From NCBI GenBank assembly GCA_027622355.1, contig JAQBZT010000130.1, positions 1 to 7,981 on the forward strand: a stretch of DNA of 7,981 nt, read 5' to 3'. This stretch comes from a bacterium. GTDB lineage: Bacteria > UBA8248. Position 1 is the stretch's first letter. Every line of letters starts with the position of its first letter. A model generated the notes under the pieces. That model saw nothing but the letters and a program-made list of their open reading frames with translations, had not been told where the DNA came from and made no database searches. Positions 1-5,483 of the stretch are shown here, one piece after another. Both the position numbers and the translations under genes were made by a program.

Positions 1-778
1 ACAAGCCTAAGGGGATGCTAGCAGCATCGATGATTATCCTGGCACTATTTGCCCTAAGGTTTCGCGACTCAGTCTCGGTCAAATGAAATGTCCATTCCCG
101 CGTGAAATCCATAGTTGGTTTTGCCGTTCTCGCCCGCAACACCAAAGAGTAGTCGCCCTCCTCCCAATAGCATTGACGGTCAATCTCGGTCCGAATCTCT
201 GTGTAAACAGGAAGGGCCGAAAAAGTCAAAAATTGAGTGATAAAAAAATTGCTGTCCCCCGGCTGTGCCCCACCTTGTATAGTTTGAAGCACATGGTTGC
301 TCCATTCAGCACTAATTCTCTCAGCGTGCGGGCGCAAATTATCTAGCAGCGTGAGCTCATAGAATAAGATGTTAAAAGGTTTTGGCTGGGAGGTCGAAAT
401 CATGAAACCGTGCGTCGCCTCCAGCCCTCCCTCTTTCTGGCCTGAGTAGGAAAGTCGGAGTTGCCTGAACAGGGCCCAAGTGAACTCATGCTGTGCGTTA
501 TCACTAATCCTTTTTATGGTTATGTTCATGTTTTCAACAAACAGGTCTTGATTGAACGATCTGAGGGTGCCAATGAGACCTATTGTCGGCCCGTAAGTCG
601 AATACCCGATTTCAATCGAGCCAGTTTCATAAATGTCGATTCTCCCCTGACGAAAATATTTATTGAACACAGATATAATCCACGGCTGCGCGAGAGCAAC
701 TACAGCTACGATGAGGATGCCCCAATCCTTAAAAAATTGAAGAAAGCTGCCTGTGGGCTGAGGTGTGGGAGCGGCCAT
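1..778 (-). CDS. Hypothetical single-pass membrane protein, 3' end beyond the window
   Basis: Read on the minus strand from the ATG at 778, the frame stays open for 259 codons to the left edge, so this is a partial gene. I do not recognise a family. Residues about 19-38 form one hydrophobic helix (WGILIVAVVALAQPWIISVF) flanked by KD before and NKYFR after, so it looks like an N-terminal membrane anchor. The remainder is rich in short alternating beta-strand-like stretches, for example around residues 47-60 and 80-91, suggesting a soluble beta domain. No catalytic motif is visible. The start is backed by GGAGG at 792-788, nine bases upstream. Arg AGA/AGG (eight times) and Ile ATA (six times) are common, unlike in the GC-rich neighbours, which hints at acquisition from elsewhere. 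A 206-bp gap separates it from the upstream dehydrogenase gene, so it probably has its own promoter. The long uninterrupted frame, the SD and the helix make a real gene likely; the function is unknown. Confidence 0.8.
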   Translation of the reverse strand, partial: MAAPTPQPTGSFLQFFKDWGILIVAVVALAQPWIISVFNKYFRQGRIDIYETGSIEIGYSTYGPTIGLIGTLRSFNQDLFVENMNITIKRISDNAQHEFTWALFRQLRLSYSGQKEGGLEATHGFMISTSQPKPFNILFYELTLLDNLRPHAERISAEWSNHVLQTIQGGAQPGDSNFFITQFLTFSALPVYTEIRTEIDRQCYWEEGDYSLVLRARTAKPTMDFTREWTFHLTETESRNLRANSARIIIDAASIPLGL

Positions 779-786
779 GCCGGGTG

Positions 787-792
787 TCCTCC
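787..792 (-). promoter_or_regulatory. Ribosome binding site of the partial membrane-protein gene
   Basis: On the minus strand, GGAGGA lies nine bases before the ATG at 778 and supports that start. Farther upstream the minus strand reads TATACT (807-802) and TATAGT (821-816). Both resemble a -10 box, but neither has a recognisable -35 box at 16-18 bp, so I do not call a promoter. Confidence 0.6.
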
Positions 793-928
793 AATCCAGT
801 GAGTATAATCATCGTACTATAAAAAGGGTCGAAGACGTTGATGATGCTGGGGATCTGGGAAGCTCCTCACCCCGGGACCATTTCTTCCTCCCCGTGGCTG
901 ATAAATGGTTGCCAATTGGTTACTGGCT

Positions 929-961
929 GGACGTTGAACGCCCCCTAGGGGGCGCGCGTCC
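929..961. repeat. GC-rich perfect palindrome with a longer imperfect stem
   Basis: Positions 939-954 read CGCCCCCTAGGGGGCG, a perfect 16-bp palindrome. Outer arms GGACG (929-933) and CGTCC (957-961) extend the stem across a small asymmetric internal loop. It sits 24 bp past the stop of the acyl-CoA dehydrogenase gene on the transcribed side, where a terminator would be expected. There is no T-run after it on the minus strand, so classic intrinsic termination is not supported. It may instead be a 3'-end stabilising hairpin or a protein site. Confidence 0.5.
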
Positions 962-984
962 ATCCAACTCCCGTCCAGTTTCAT

Positions 985-2169
985 CTACTCCCCGGCCAGC
1001 CCCCGCGCCGATCGCAGGAGATTCAGGCTCTCGGTCCCGTCGCTGTGGAGCGAGGTGAGCGTGTCGCGGCAGAAGCGCTCGAGCGGAAACTCCTTCATGG
1101 TGCCGTTTCCGCCGGTCACATCGAGCGCGCCGAGCATCACCTGCACCACCGCCCGGTCAGAGTGGACCTTGAGGAGCCAGGTGTGGTTCGGGTCAAAGGG
1201 TTCCCCGCTGTCAATGGCCCGCGCCGTGTCCCAGAGGTAGCCCTCGATGGCGTGGATGTGCATGCGCATTTCGGCGAGGCGCGAGCCCACCGTCGGATGC
1301 TCGACGATGGGGCACCCGCCCTGGATGCGGCTGCGAGCGTAGTCCAGGGCGATGGCGTACATGGCCCTCGAGAGCCCCAGGCTCGTGGCGGGATAGTCCA
1401 CCGCCCCCGCGAAAAGGCGTTGGGCCGCCGGCCAGGCGCCGTCCACCTCGCCGAGGCGGTGATCCGCCGGAAGGCGCACGCCCTCCACCGTGATGTCCCC
1501 GTTCGGATAGAGCCGGAAACCCAGCTTGTCATCCACGCGGGGAAAGCGGACGCCGGGCCAGTCCGCCGGGACGATGAAGAGCGTCGAGCCCTGGTGGACG
1601 GGAACCGCGCGATTCGTCCGGGCAAACACGAGCACGCACTGCGCAAAGCCGGCGAGCGACACCCACTGCTTCCGCCCGTTCAGCACCCACTCGTCTCCTT
1701 CTTGCACGGCCGAGAGCATGAGGCCGCGCCCCGGATCATCCGAGGGGATGAGGTTGTCCGAGCCCGCCGCGGGCTCGGTGAAGGCGGTGGCGAAACAGTA
1801 GGCGTCATCCTCAACGAAGGGCCGGAGAAATTTTTCCCGCTGGGCCGGGGTAGCCAAGGTGTAGAGCAGGAGGGAGGCCCGCCAGCAGGAGTAGAAGCAC
1901 TTGGCCAGGCCGGGTTCGACCTCGCACATCTCCGAGAGCAGCAGCGCGCGGGTCAGGACGCCCGCCGAGAGGCCGCCCCACGCTTCCGGAAGGGCGAGGG
2001 TGCGAAGGCCGAGGCGCGAGCCCGCGCGGATCAACTCCCACGGCATACACCCCGAGGGGTCCGGGCGCCGCTCCATCTCTTTGCAAACAGGCGCCACCTC
2101 GCGCGCCATGAAATCCCGCACGGTCTCCCGCAGCAGCTGCTGAATGTCATCAAGTTCCGGTTCCGGCAT
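985..2169 (-). CDS. Acyl-CoA dehydrogenase family protein with Asp at the usual catalytic Glu position
   Basis: This 394-residue protein matches the ACAD fold from end to end and has the normal family length. These enzymes are soluble flavoproteins that oxidise acyl-CoA at the alpha-beta bond and pass electrons to ETF. The N-terminal helical domain begins LLRETVRDF (12-20). The FAD/substrate signature AFTEPAAGSD spans 129-138, the beta domain covers about 125-235, and the C-terminal helical domain carries TGGNGTMKEFPLERFCRD (352-369). The usual YEGT catalytic loop reads SDGT (376-379), so Asp377 replaces the common Glu. I see no Glu at the alternative isovaleryl-CoA-dehydrogenase site, where the sequence reads VDYPATSLG (257-265). 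I chose the ATG at 2169 because it begins just before the first conserved helix and has GAGG eight bases upstream. The frame is open to a GTG at 2310, but that extension has no clear SD and no family match. The substrate cannot be told from sequence. Confidence 0.9.
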   Translation of the reverse strand: MPEPELDDIQQLLRETVRDFMAREVAPVCKEMERRPDPSGCMPWELIRAGSRLGLRTLALPEAWGGLSAGVLTRALLLSEMCEVEPGLAKCFYSCWRASLLLYTLATPAQREKFLRPFVEDDAYCFATAFTEPAAGSDNLIPSDDPGRGLMLSAVQEGDEWVLNGRKQWVSLAGFAQCVLVFARTNRAVPVHQGSTLFIVPADWPGVRFPRVDDKLGFRLYPNGDITVEGVRLPADHRLGEVDGAWPAAQRLFAGAVDYPATSLGLSRAMYAIALDYARSRIQGGCPIVEHPTVGSRLAEMRMHIHAIEGYLWDTARAIDSGEPFDPNHTWLLKVHSDRAVVQVMLGALDVTGGNGTMKEFPLERFCRDTLTSLHSDGTESLNLLRSARGLAGE

Positions 2170-2337
2170 CTGGAAAGCCTCGCTCCGCAGGGGGTTTCCA
2201 TGGATCATACCAAAATATCCCGGATATGCGCGGCGCACTCCGCTCCCGGGGGCGAGGTCCGGATCACCCGTGAGAGGAAGCGAGCATATTTTCTTCAACG
2301 TGGCGTTCACCGAGGAAGAGGAGGCCCCCTGAACACG

Positions 2338-2354
2338 CTCCCGGCGGGCGGGAG
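2338..2354. repeat. Short hairpin in the divergent region
   Basis: CTCCCG (2338-2343) and CGGGAG (2349-2354) pair around a five-base loop. The hairpin lies between the divergently transcribed dehydrogenase and phosphoesterase genes. There is no T-run on either side, so it is probably not a terminator. It could fold in the leader of the dehydrogenase mRNA, or mean nothing in GC-rich DNA. Confidence 0.3.
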
Positions 2355-2382
2355 AACGCTACCCAGCAGGGCCCGAATCTGC

Positions 2383-2388
2383 TATAAA
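2383..2388 (+). promoter_or_regulatory. Possible -10 box for the metallophosphoesterase gene
   Basis: TATAAA stands in the first A/T-rich stretch upstream of the phosphoesterase start, 59 bp before its ATG. No good -35 hexamer lies 16-18 bp upstream (that area reads around CGCTACCC). The call rests on the -10 match and position only; an activator-dependent promoter or another sigma factor would fit equally well. Confidence 0.35.
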
Positions 2389-2405
2389 CAAAGCAAATCA
2401 ACCCA

Positions 2406-2431
2406 CCGGATTTTGAAAATCGGAATTTTCC
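2406..2431. repeat. A/T-rich palindromic cluster before the metallophosphoesterase gene
   Basis: GATTTTGAAAATC (2409-2421) is a palindrome around a central G. CCG/CGG extends it to 2406-2423 with one bulged base. GGAATTTTCC (2422-2431) is a second, adjoining short inverted repeat. Together they lie between the candidate -10 box and the Shine-Dalgarno of the phosphoesterase gene. This placement would suit a repressor operator or a leader hairpin; the role is inferred from position alone. Confidence 0.4.
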
Positions 2432-2447
2432 TGGGAAGGAGAAAACC

Positions 2448-3188
2448 ATGAAGATCGTCCTGTATGCCGACATCCACGCGCAACTCGCGCCGCTCGAAGC
2501 CGTTCTCGAGGCCGTGGAGAAGGAAAACGCCGACTGGGAGATCGTTCCCGGCGACATCGTCATGGGCGGCCCCGAACCCGGGGAGGTGATTGACTGCCTG
2601 CGGGCCCGGAAGAACTGCATCCCCCTCATGGGGAACTTCGACCGCTGGGTGGTCGAGAAAATCGACGAGCAGGACAACCCCTTCCCGGCGCGGAACGACA
2701 GCTCCCGCCTCACCCGCGAGCACCTGAACCCAGAGCAGCTCAAATGGCTCCGGGGCCTTCCCCGCTCGCTGGTCATCTCCCCCGAACCGGGCCACGACTT
2801 CCGCATCTTCCACGGAACGCCGGATGATGACGAGGGCGCTCTCCCGCTTCGCCTGACGGACGAGGAGATCATCAAGCGCCTCGGCGGGGTGAAAGAAGAG
2901 ATCCTCGCGTTCGGACAGGTCCACGGCCCCTACGTGCGCAAGGTGGGCAACCAGACGCTGGTGTGCGCGGCCTCCGCGGCGGTCAACTGGGACGGCGACA
3001 ACCGGCCCGCCTACCTTATCGTCGAGTACCGCGGAAACGGGGACTGGAACGTGGACATTCACCGCGTGAGCTACGACTTCGAGGCACAGGCCAAGAAAAA
3101 CGAAAACAGCTGGGACCCGGGCGGTAGCAAGCAGGCGAAAACCATCCGCACCGGCGAGTTTTGGAATCCGGCCCACATGCCGCACTAG
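2448..3188 (+). CDS. Calcineurin-like metallophosphoesterase (YfcE/MJ0936-like)
   Basis: A 246-residue cytoplasmic protein with the ordered motifs of the metallophosphoesterase superfamily, which uses two metal ions to hydrolyse phosphomonoesters or phosphodiesters. Motif I is DIH (8-10), motif II GDIVMGG (35-41), motif III GNFD (62-65), and a metal-ligand His sits in FHGTPDD (121-127). The last motif, normally GHTH, reads GQVH (156-159), so one expected metal-ligand His is Gln157. The usual GSVG stretch that follows is replaced by CAASAAVN (173-180), then WDGDNRPAYLIVEY, which matches the family's closing strands. A charged C-terminal tail of about 35 residues is extra. AAGGAG (2436-2441) six bases before the ATG fixes the start. 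The gene is divergent from the acyl-CoA dehydrogenase gene and ends at its own terminator, so it is probably monocistronic. The substrate is unknown; activity may be reduced or changed by the Gln. Confidence 0.85.
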   Translation: MKIVLYADIHAQLAPLEAVLEAVEKENADWEIVPGDIVMGGPEPGEVIDCLRARKNCIPLMGNFDRWVVEKIDEQDNPFPARNDSSRLTREHLNPEQLKWLRGLPRSLVISPEPGHDFRIFHGTPDDDEGALPLRLTDEEIIKRLGGVKEEILAFGQVHGPYVRKVGNQTLVCAASAAVNWDGDNRPAYLIVEYRGNGDWNVDIHRVSYDFEAQAKKNENSWDPGGSKQAKTIRTGEFWNPAHMPH

Positions 3189-3214
3189 GGATTCCTCCCG
3201 GCCGGGACGAACAC

Positions 3215-3259
3215 AAACGGGCGCTTCCCCATCTGCAGCCGGGGCGGCGCCCGTTTTTT
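3215..3259 (+). terminator. Rho-independent terminator, possibly bidirectional
   Basis: AAACGGGCGC (3215-3224) pairs perfectly with GCGCCCGTTT (3247-3256), with CCCC/GGGG (3227-3230 / 3241-3244) pairing again inside the loop. A run of six T (3254-3259) follows on the plus strand, giving a classic terminator 27 bp after the phosphoesterase stop. Read on the minus strand, the same hairpin is followed by TTTGTGTT, a weaker U-tract, so it could also stop transcripts of the convergent oxidoreductase gene. Confidence 0.85.
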
Positions 3260-3316
3260 CGGGGCGATATACTTGACGAAAGCATGTAATCCCGAAAGAA
3301 AAATATCGCCGAAAAA
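3255..3316. repeat. Inverted repeat in the convergent intergenic gap
   Basis: The left arm 3255-3270 (TTTTTCGGGGCGATAT) and right arm 3303-3316 (ATATCGCCGAAAAA) are reverse complements apart from two extra G in the left arm. They enclose 32 bases. The left arm begins inside the T-run of the phosphoesterase terminator. Neither strand has a T-run directly after this larger stem, so it does not look like a standard second terminator. Its role is unclear. Confidence 0.5.
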
Positions 3317-3374
3317 GGAATCACTTGGCGCACGATGGCGGCCTCGCCTTCTCCGCGCGCCTTTCTTTTAGGAT

Positions 3375-4304
3375 TCAGCGCACTTTCAGGACGATTTTTC
3401 CGCGGACGTGCCCCTTCTTGCTCAACTCTTGCGCGGCCCCCGCCTCGGCGAGCGGCATCTCCACAATCTCCGGCGGGCGCACTGCGCCGGCCTTCATCAG
3501 TTCAATGATTCGCTCCAAGTGCGCGCGATCCCGCCCGACATTCGGCCGGATGACGGTGACATCGCTGCGCGGGGGAGAAAAACCCGCCGGCGGCGGCGCC
3601 ACATGGACCAGCAGGCCCCCTGGCTTCAACACCGAAAAGCTGCGCGCGTGCACCTCTCCCCCCATGGTGTCGAACACGACATCGCAGAGAGGAGCGGCCT
3701 TCGTGAAATCCTCGCTGTTGTAGTCAATCACTTCATCCGCGCCGAGGCCGCGGACGTATTCGTGGTTCCGGGCACTCGCCGTGGCGTACACCTTGGCGTC
3801 GGCATACCGGGCGTACTGCACCGCGAAGCTCCCGACCCCTCCGGCACCCGCATGAATCAAGATATTCCCGCCGGCCTTGAGCTTGACGGCATCCTCCAGT
3901 GCCACCAGCGCCGTCAGGCCGATGAGCGCGAGCGCGGCGGCCTCTGCGTGCGAGAGAGAGTCCGGCTTCCTCGCCATGATCGATGCCTTGACGGCGATGG
4001 CCTCCGCATATGCGCCTTCCTGTCCCCGGTCGGCCACGCCGAACACCGCATCGCCCGGCGCGAATTCCTCCACGCCCGGGCCGAGCGCGCGCACCACCCC
4101 CGAAAAATCACGGCCCAGGATATGGGGAAAGGACAACTGGGCATCGCTCCGGTTGTAGCCCTCGCGCTGCTTCCAGTCAGCAGGATTCACGCTCGCCGCA
4201 TGGATGTCCACGACAATTTCACCCGGGCCGGCGGCCGGATCGGGCGCATCACCCAGCTCCAGCACCTCGGGACCGCCGTAATCCTTCATCAGAATCGCTT
4301 TCAT
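3375..4304 (-). CDS. NAD(P)H:quinone oxidoreductase-like MDR-family dehydrogenase, zinc-free
   Basis: A 309-residue protein of the medium-chain dehydrogenase/reductase superfamily, in the quinone oxidoreductase (QOR) branch. Such enzymes transfer hydride from NADPH to quinones or to enone and enoyl substrates in the cytoplasm. The GroES-like domain covers about 1-115 (GPEVLEL, SVNPADW, HILGRDFSGVV, GDAVFG). The Rossmann domain has the nucleotide motif HAGAGGVG (151-158), then VIDYNSEDF (192-200) and a C-terminal GKIVLKV typical of the family. No structural-zinc cysteine cluster or catalytic zinc ligands are present, as expected for QOR rather than alcohol dehydrogenase. The ATG at 4304 is preceded by GGGGAGGGAGC; a GTG five codons earlier lacks such a site and overlaps that SD. 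It is divergent from the hydroxyisobutyrate-dehydrogenase-like gene, with candidate operators between them. The physiological substrate is not predictable. Confidence 0.88.
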   Translation of the reverse strand: MKAILMKDYGGPEVLELGDAPDPAAGPGEIVVDIHAASVNPADWKQREGYNRSDAQLSFPHILGRDFSGVVRALGPGVEEFAPGDAVFGVADRGQEGAYAEAIAVKASIMARKPDSLSHAEAAALALIGLTALVALEDAVKLKAGGNILIHAGAGGVGSFAVQYARYADAKVYATASARNHEYVRGLGADEVIDYNSEDFTKAAPLCDVVFDTMGGEVHARSFSVLKPGGLLVHVAPPPAGFSPPRSDVTVIRPNVGRDRAHLERIIELMKAGAVRPPEIVEMPLAEAGAAQELSKKGHVRGKIVLKVR

Positions 4305-4321
4305 GCTCCCTCCCCGCACGC

Positions 4322-4345
4322 GTTTTCAGGTGAGTTTTCAGATGA
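4322..4345. repeat. 12-bp tandem repeat upstream of the QOR gene
   Basis: Two adjacent copies of GTTTTCAGRTGA (4322-4333 and 4334-4345) differ at one base. They begin 18 bp upstream of the QOR start codon, so they lie in its leader or core promoter. Spacing of one full 12-bp unit puts both copies on nearly the same helix face, as seen for cooperative regulator binding. Function is inferred from position only. Confidence 0.45.
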
Positions 4346-4375
4346 ATGGCCAGCATCGCCATTTCGGGCGGGGGA

Positions 4376-4416
4376 AGTCAACCGCGATTGACGCGCCCGG
4401 CCGGGCAAGGAAAAAT
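4376..4416. promoter_or_regulatory. Back-to-back promoter region with a 16-bp palindrome
   Basis: GTCAACCGCGATTGAC (4377-4392) is a palindrome with one mismatched pair. Its two halves form part of outward-facing -35-like hexamers: TTGACG on the plus strand (4388-4393) and TTGACT on the minus strand (4381-4376). On the plus strand AAAAAT (4411-4416) follows at 17 bp, giving a fair sigma70-type promoter for the gene at 4463. On the minus strand the matching -10 region is poor (GATGCT at 18 bp). A regulator bound to the palindrome could control both divergent genes; this is inference. Confidence 0.45.
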
Positions 4417-4462
4417 CAGGAATTCATCGCTGAAATCTTTCTCGAATGCGGAGGACGGAACC

Positions 4463-5347
4463 ATGGGAGAGCGCCTGGGATTCATCGGGTTGGGAAAAAT
4501 GGGGCTGGCCCTCTCGCGGGCGCTGCTCGCGGACGGCCACGATGTCACCGGCTACGACATCAATCCCGCGCGCGGGGAGATGCTGAAGGAGGCGGGCGGC
4601 AAGCCGGCCGCCTCCGGCCGGGAGGTGGCCGAACACTCGGACATCGTGTTTTCGATCCTCCTCAAGCCCGAGCACGTCGAGGAAAACACCCTCGGACCGA
4701 GGGGCATCGCGGCAGCGGCGAAGAAGGGCCTCATCCTCGTCGAAATGAGCACCATGTATCCGACCTGGCAAAAAGAGCTGGCGAAAAAACTGGAATCCCG
4801 GGGAATCGAGATGCTCGATGCGCCGATCTCGGGCTCCCACCCCAAGGTGGACTCGCGGACCATCTCCATCATGGTCGGCGGGAAAAAAGAAATTTTCGAG
4901 CGGGTACGGCCGATTCTCGATCCCCTGGCGGTCAGCGTCGTCCACACCGGACCGAGCGGAACGGGAGCGACGATGAAAATCGTCACCAACCTTTTCGTCA
5001 ATTCCTCCATGGCACTTCTGGCGGAGATGGTCCTCCTCGGGGAGCGGGCCGGGCTGAGCGAACAGACCATGATGGAGTGCCTGGGCGCGGGATCTGTGCG
5101 GGGGGCCATGCTCGAACAGGCAGCGCCGCGCCTTTTCTCACGGGATTTTGTCCCGCGCGGCGCGGTGGAAATATTCGTCAAGGACATGGGGATGGCGATC
5201 GACCTCGCCAGCGAGCACGGCTTCGAACTGCAGATCGTCAAGGCGGGCCGGAAGATGTTCCAGCTGGCCGAGGCCGCCGGCTGGGGCAAGGACGACGCCG
5301 CCCGCGTGATCGAGGTTTATGAGGGAAAGGCCGGAAATTATTCGTAA
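4463..5347 (+). CDS. 3-hydroxyisobutyrate dehydrogenase-family NAD(P)-dependent oxidoreductase
   Basis: A 294-residue cytoplasmic beta-hydroxyacid dehydrogenase of normal family length. Members oxidise 3-hydroxyisobutyrate, tartronate semialdehyde or related short hydroxyacids with NAD(P). The N-terminal dinucleotide-binding motif is GFIGLGKMG (6-14), followed by the YDINPARGEML cofactor-specificity loop. Substrate-binding DAPISGS (119-125) stands where most relatives have DAPVSGG. The catalytic Lys is K172 in TMKIVTNLF, with Asn176 four residues on; Thr175 replaces the more usual Asn just before it. KDMGMAIDLA (240-249) is the conserved C-terminal helix. GGAGG (4450-4454) eight bases before the ATG sets the start; the frame is open upstream but there it overlaps promoter-like sequence. 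It is divergent from the QOR gene. Subfamily (HIBADH, tartronate semialdehyde reductase or succinic semialdehyde reductase) cannot be settled from motifs alone. Confidence 0.88.
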   Translation: MGERLGFIGLGKMGLALSRALLADGHDVTGYDINPARGEMLKEAGGKPAASGREVAEHSDIVFSILLKPEHVEENTLGPRGIAAAAKKGLILVEMSTMYPTWQKELAKKLESRGIEMLDAPISGSHPKVDSRTISIMVGGKKEIFERVRPILDPLAVSVVHTGPSGTGATMKIVTNLFVNSSMALLAEMVLLGERAGLSEQTMMECLGAGSVRGAMLEQAAPRLFSRDFVPRGAVEIFVKDMGMAIDLASEHGFELQIVKAGRKMFQLAEAAGWGKDDAARVIEVYEGKAGNYS

Positions 5348-5379
5348 ATTGGCGAACCCGGCTCCACTGCGAAAACGCG

Positions 5380-5408
5380 TTGACTTGGCCTTCGCCTGCC
5401 GTCATAAA
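5380..5408 (+). promoter_or_regulatory. Sigma70-like promoter of the cyclophilin gene
   Basis: TTGACT (5380-5385) and CATAAA (5403-5408) are separated by 17 bp in an A/T-richer gap between genes. Transcription would start near 5415 and give a leader of about 70 bases. A perfect TTGACA at 5434-5439 lies downstream but has no -10 box at the right distance. No clear terminator follows the preceding gene, so some read-through is possible. Confidence 0.5.
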
Positions 5409-5483
5409 TAGATAATTGCGTTTCGCCGCCACTTTGACATTTTCTTTTTCTGCCGCAGAGCGCGCCAAACCGGGAGCCATTAC

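Noticed and set aside
83..802. Two plus-strand frames (83-346 and 461-802) in the left end
   Set aside because: Both lie opposite the 259-codon open minus-strand frame, which has an SD and a membrane helix; the plus frames have no SD or recognisable domain.
929..961. Integron attC site (GTTGAAC matches GTTRRRY, next to a palindrome)
   Set aside because: No matching RYYYAAC site at the right distance in the right layout, no integrase and no cassette structure. The heptamer is too short to be meaningful alone.
1045..2451. A 468-codon open frame on the plus strand opposite the acyl-CoA dehydrogenase gene
   Set aside because: The translation is Arg/Gly/His/Ala-rich with no recognisable domain, and the minus strand encodes a full ACAD protein. 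Long antisense frames are expected in GC-rich codon-biased DNA.
3408..4391. Plus-strand open frame of 327 codons opposite the QOR gene
   Set aside because: Low-complexity, Arg/His-rich translation without motifs; the opposite strand carries a complete MDR enzyme.
4303..5322. Alternative plus-strand frame overlapping the HIBADH-family gene
   Set aside because: Translation is Arg/Gly-rich and motif-free, whereas the frame starting at 4463 has all dehydrogenase motifs and a good SD.
5434..5439. Perfect TTGACA as a -35 box for the cyclophilin gene
   Set aside because: The sequence 16-18 bp downstream (around AGAGCG) does not resemble a -10 box; the TTGACT/CATAAA pair upstream fits better.
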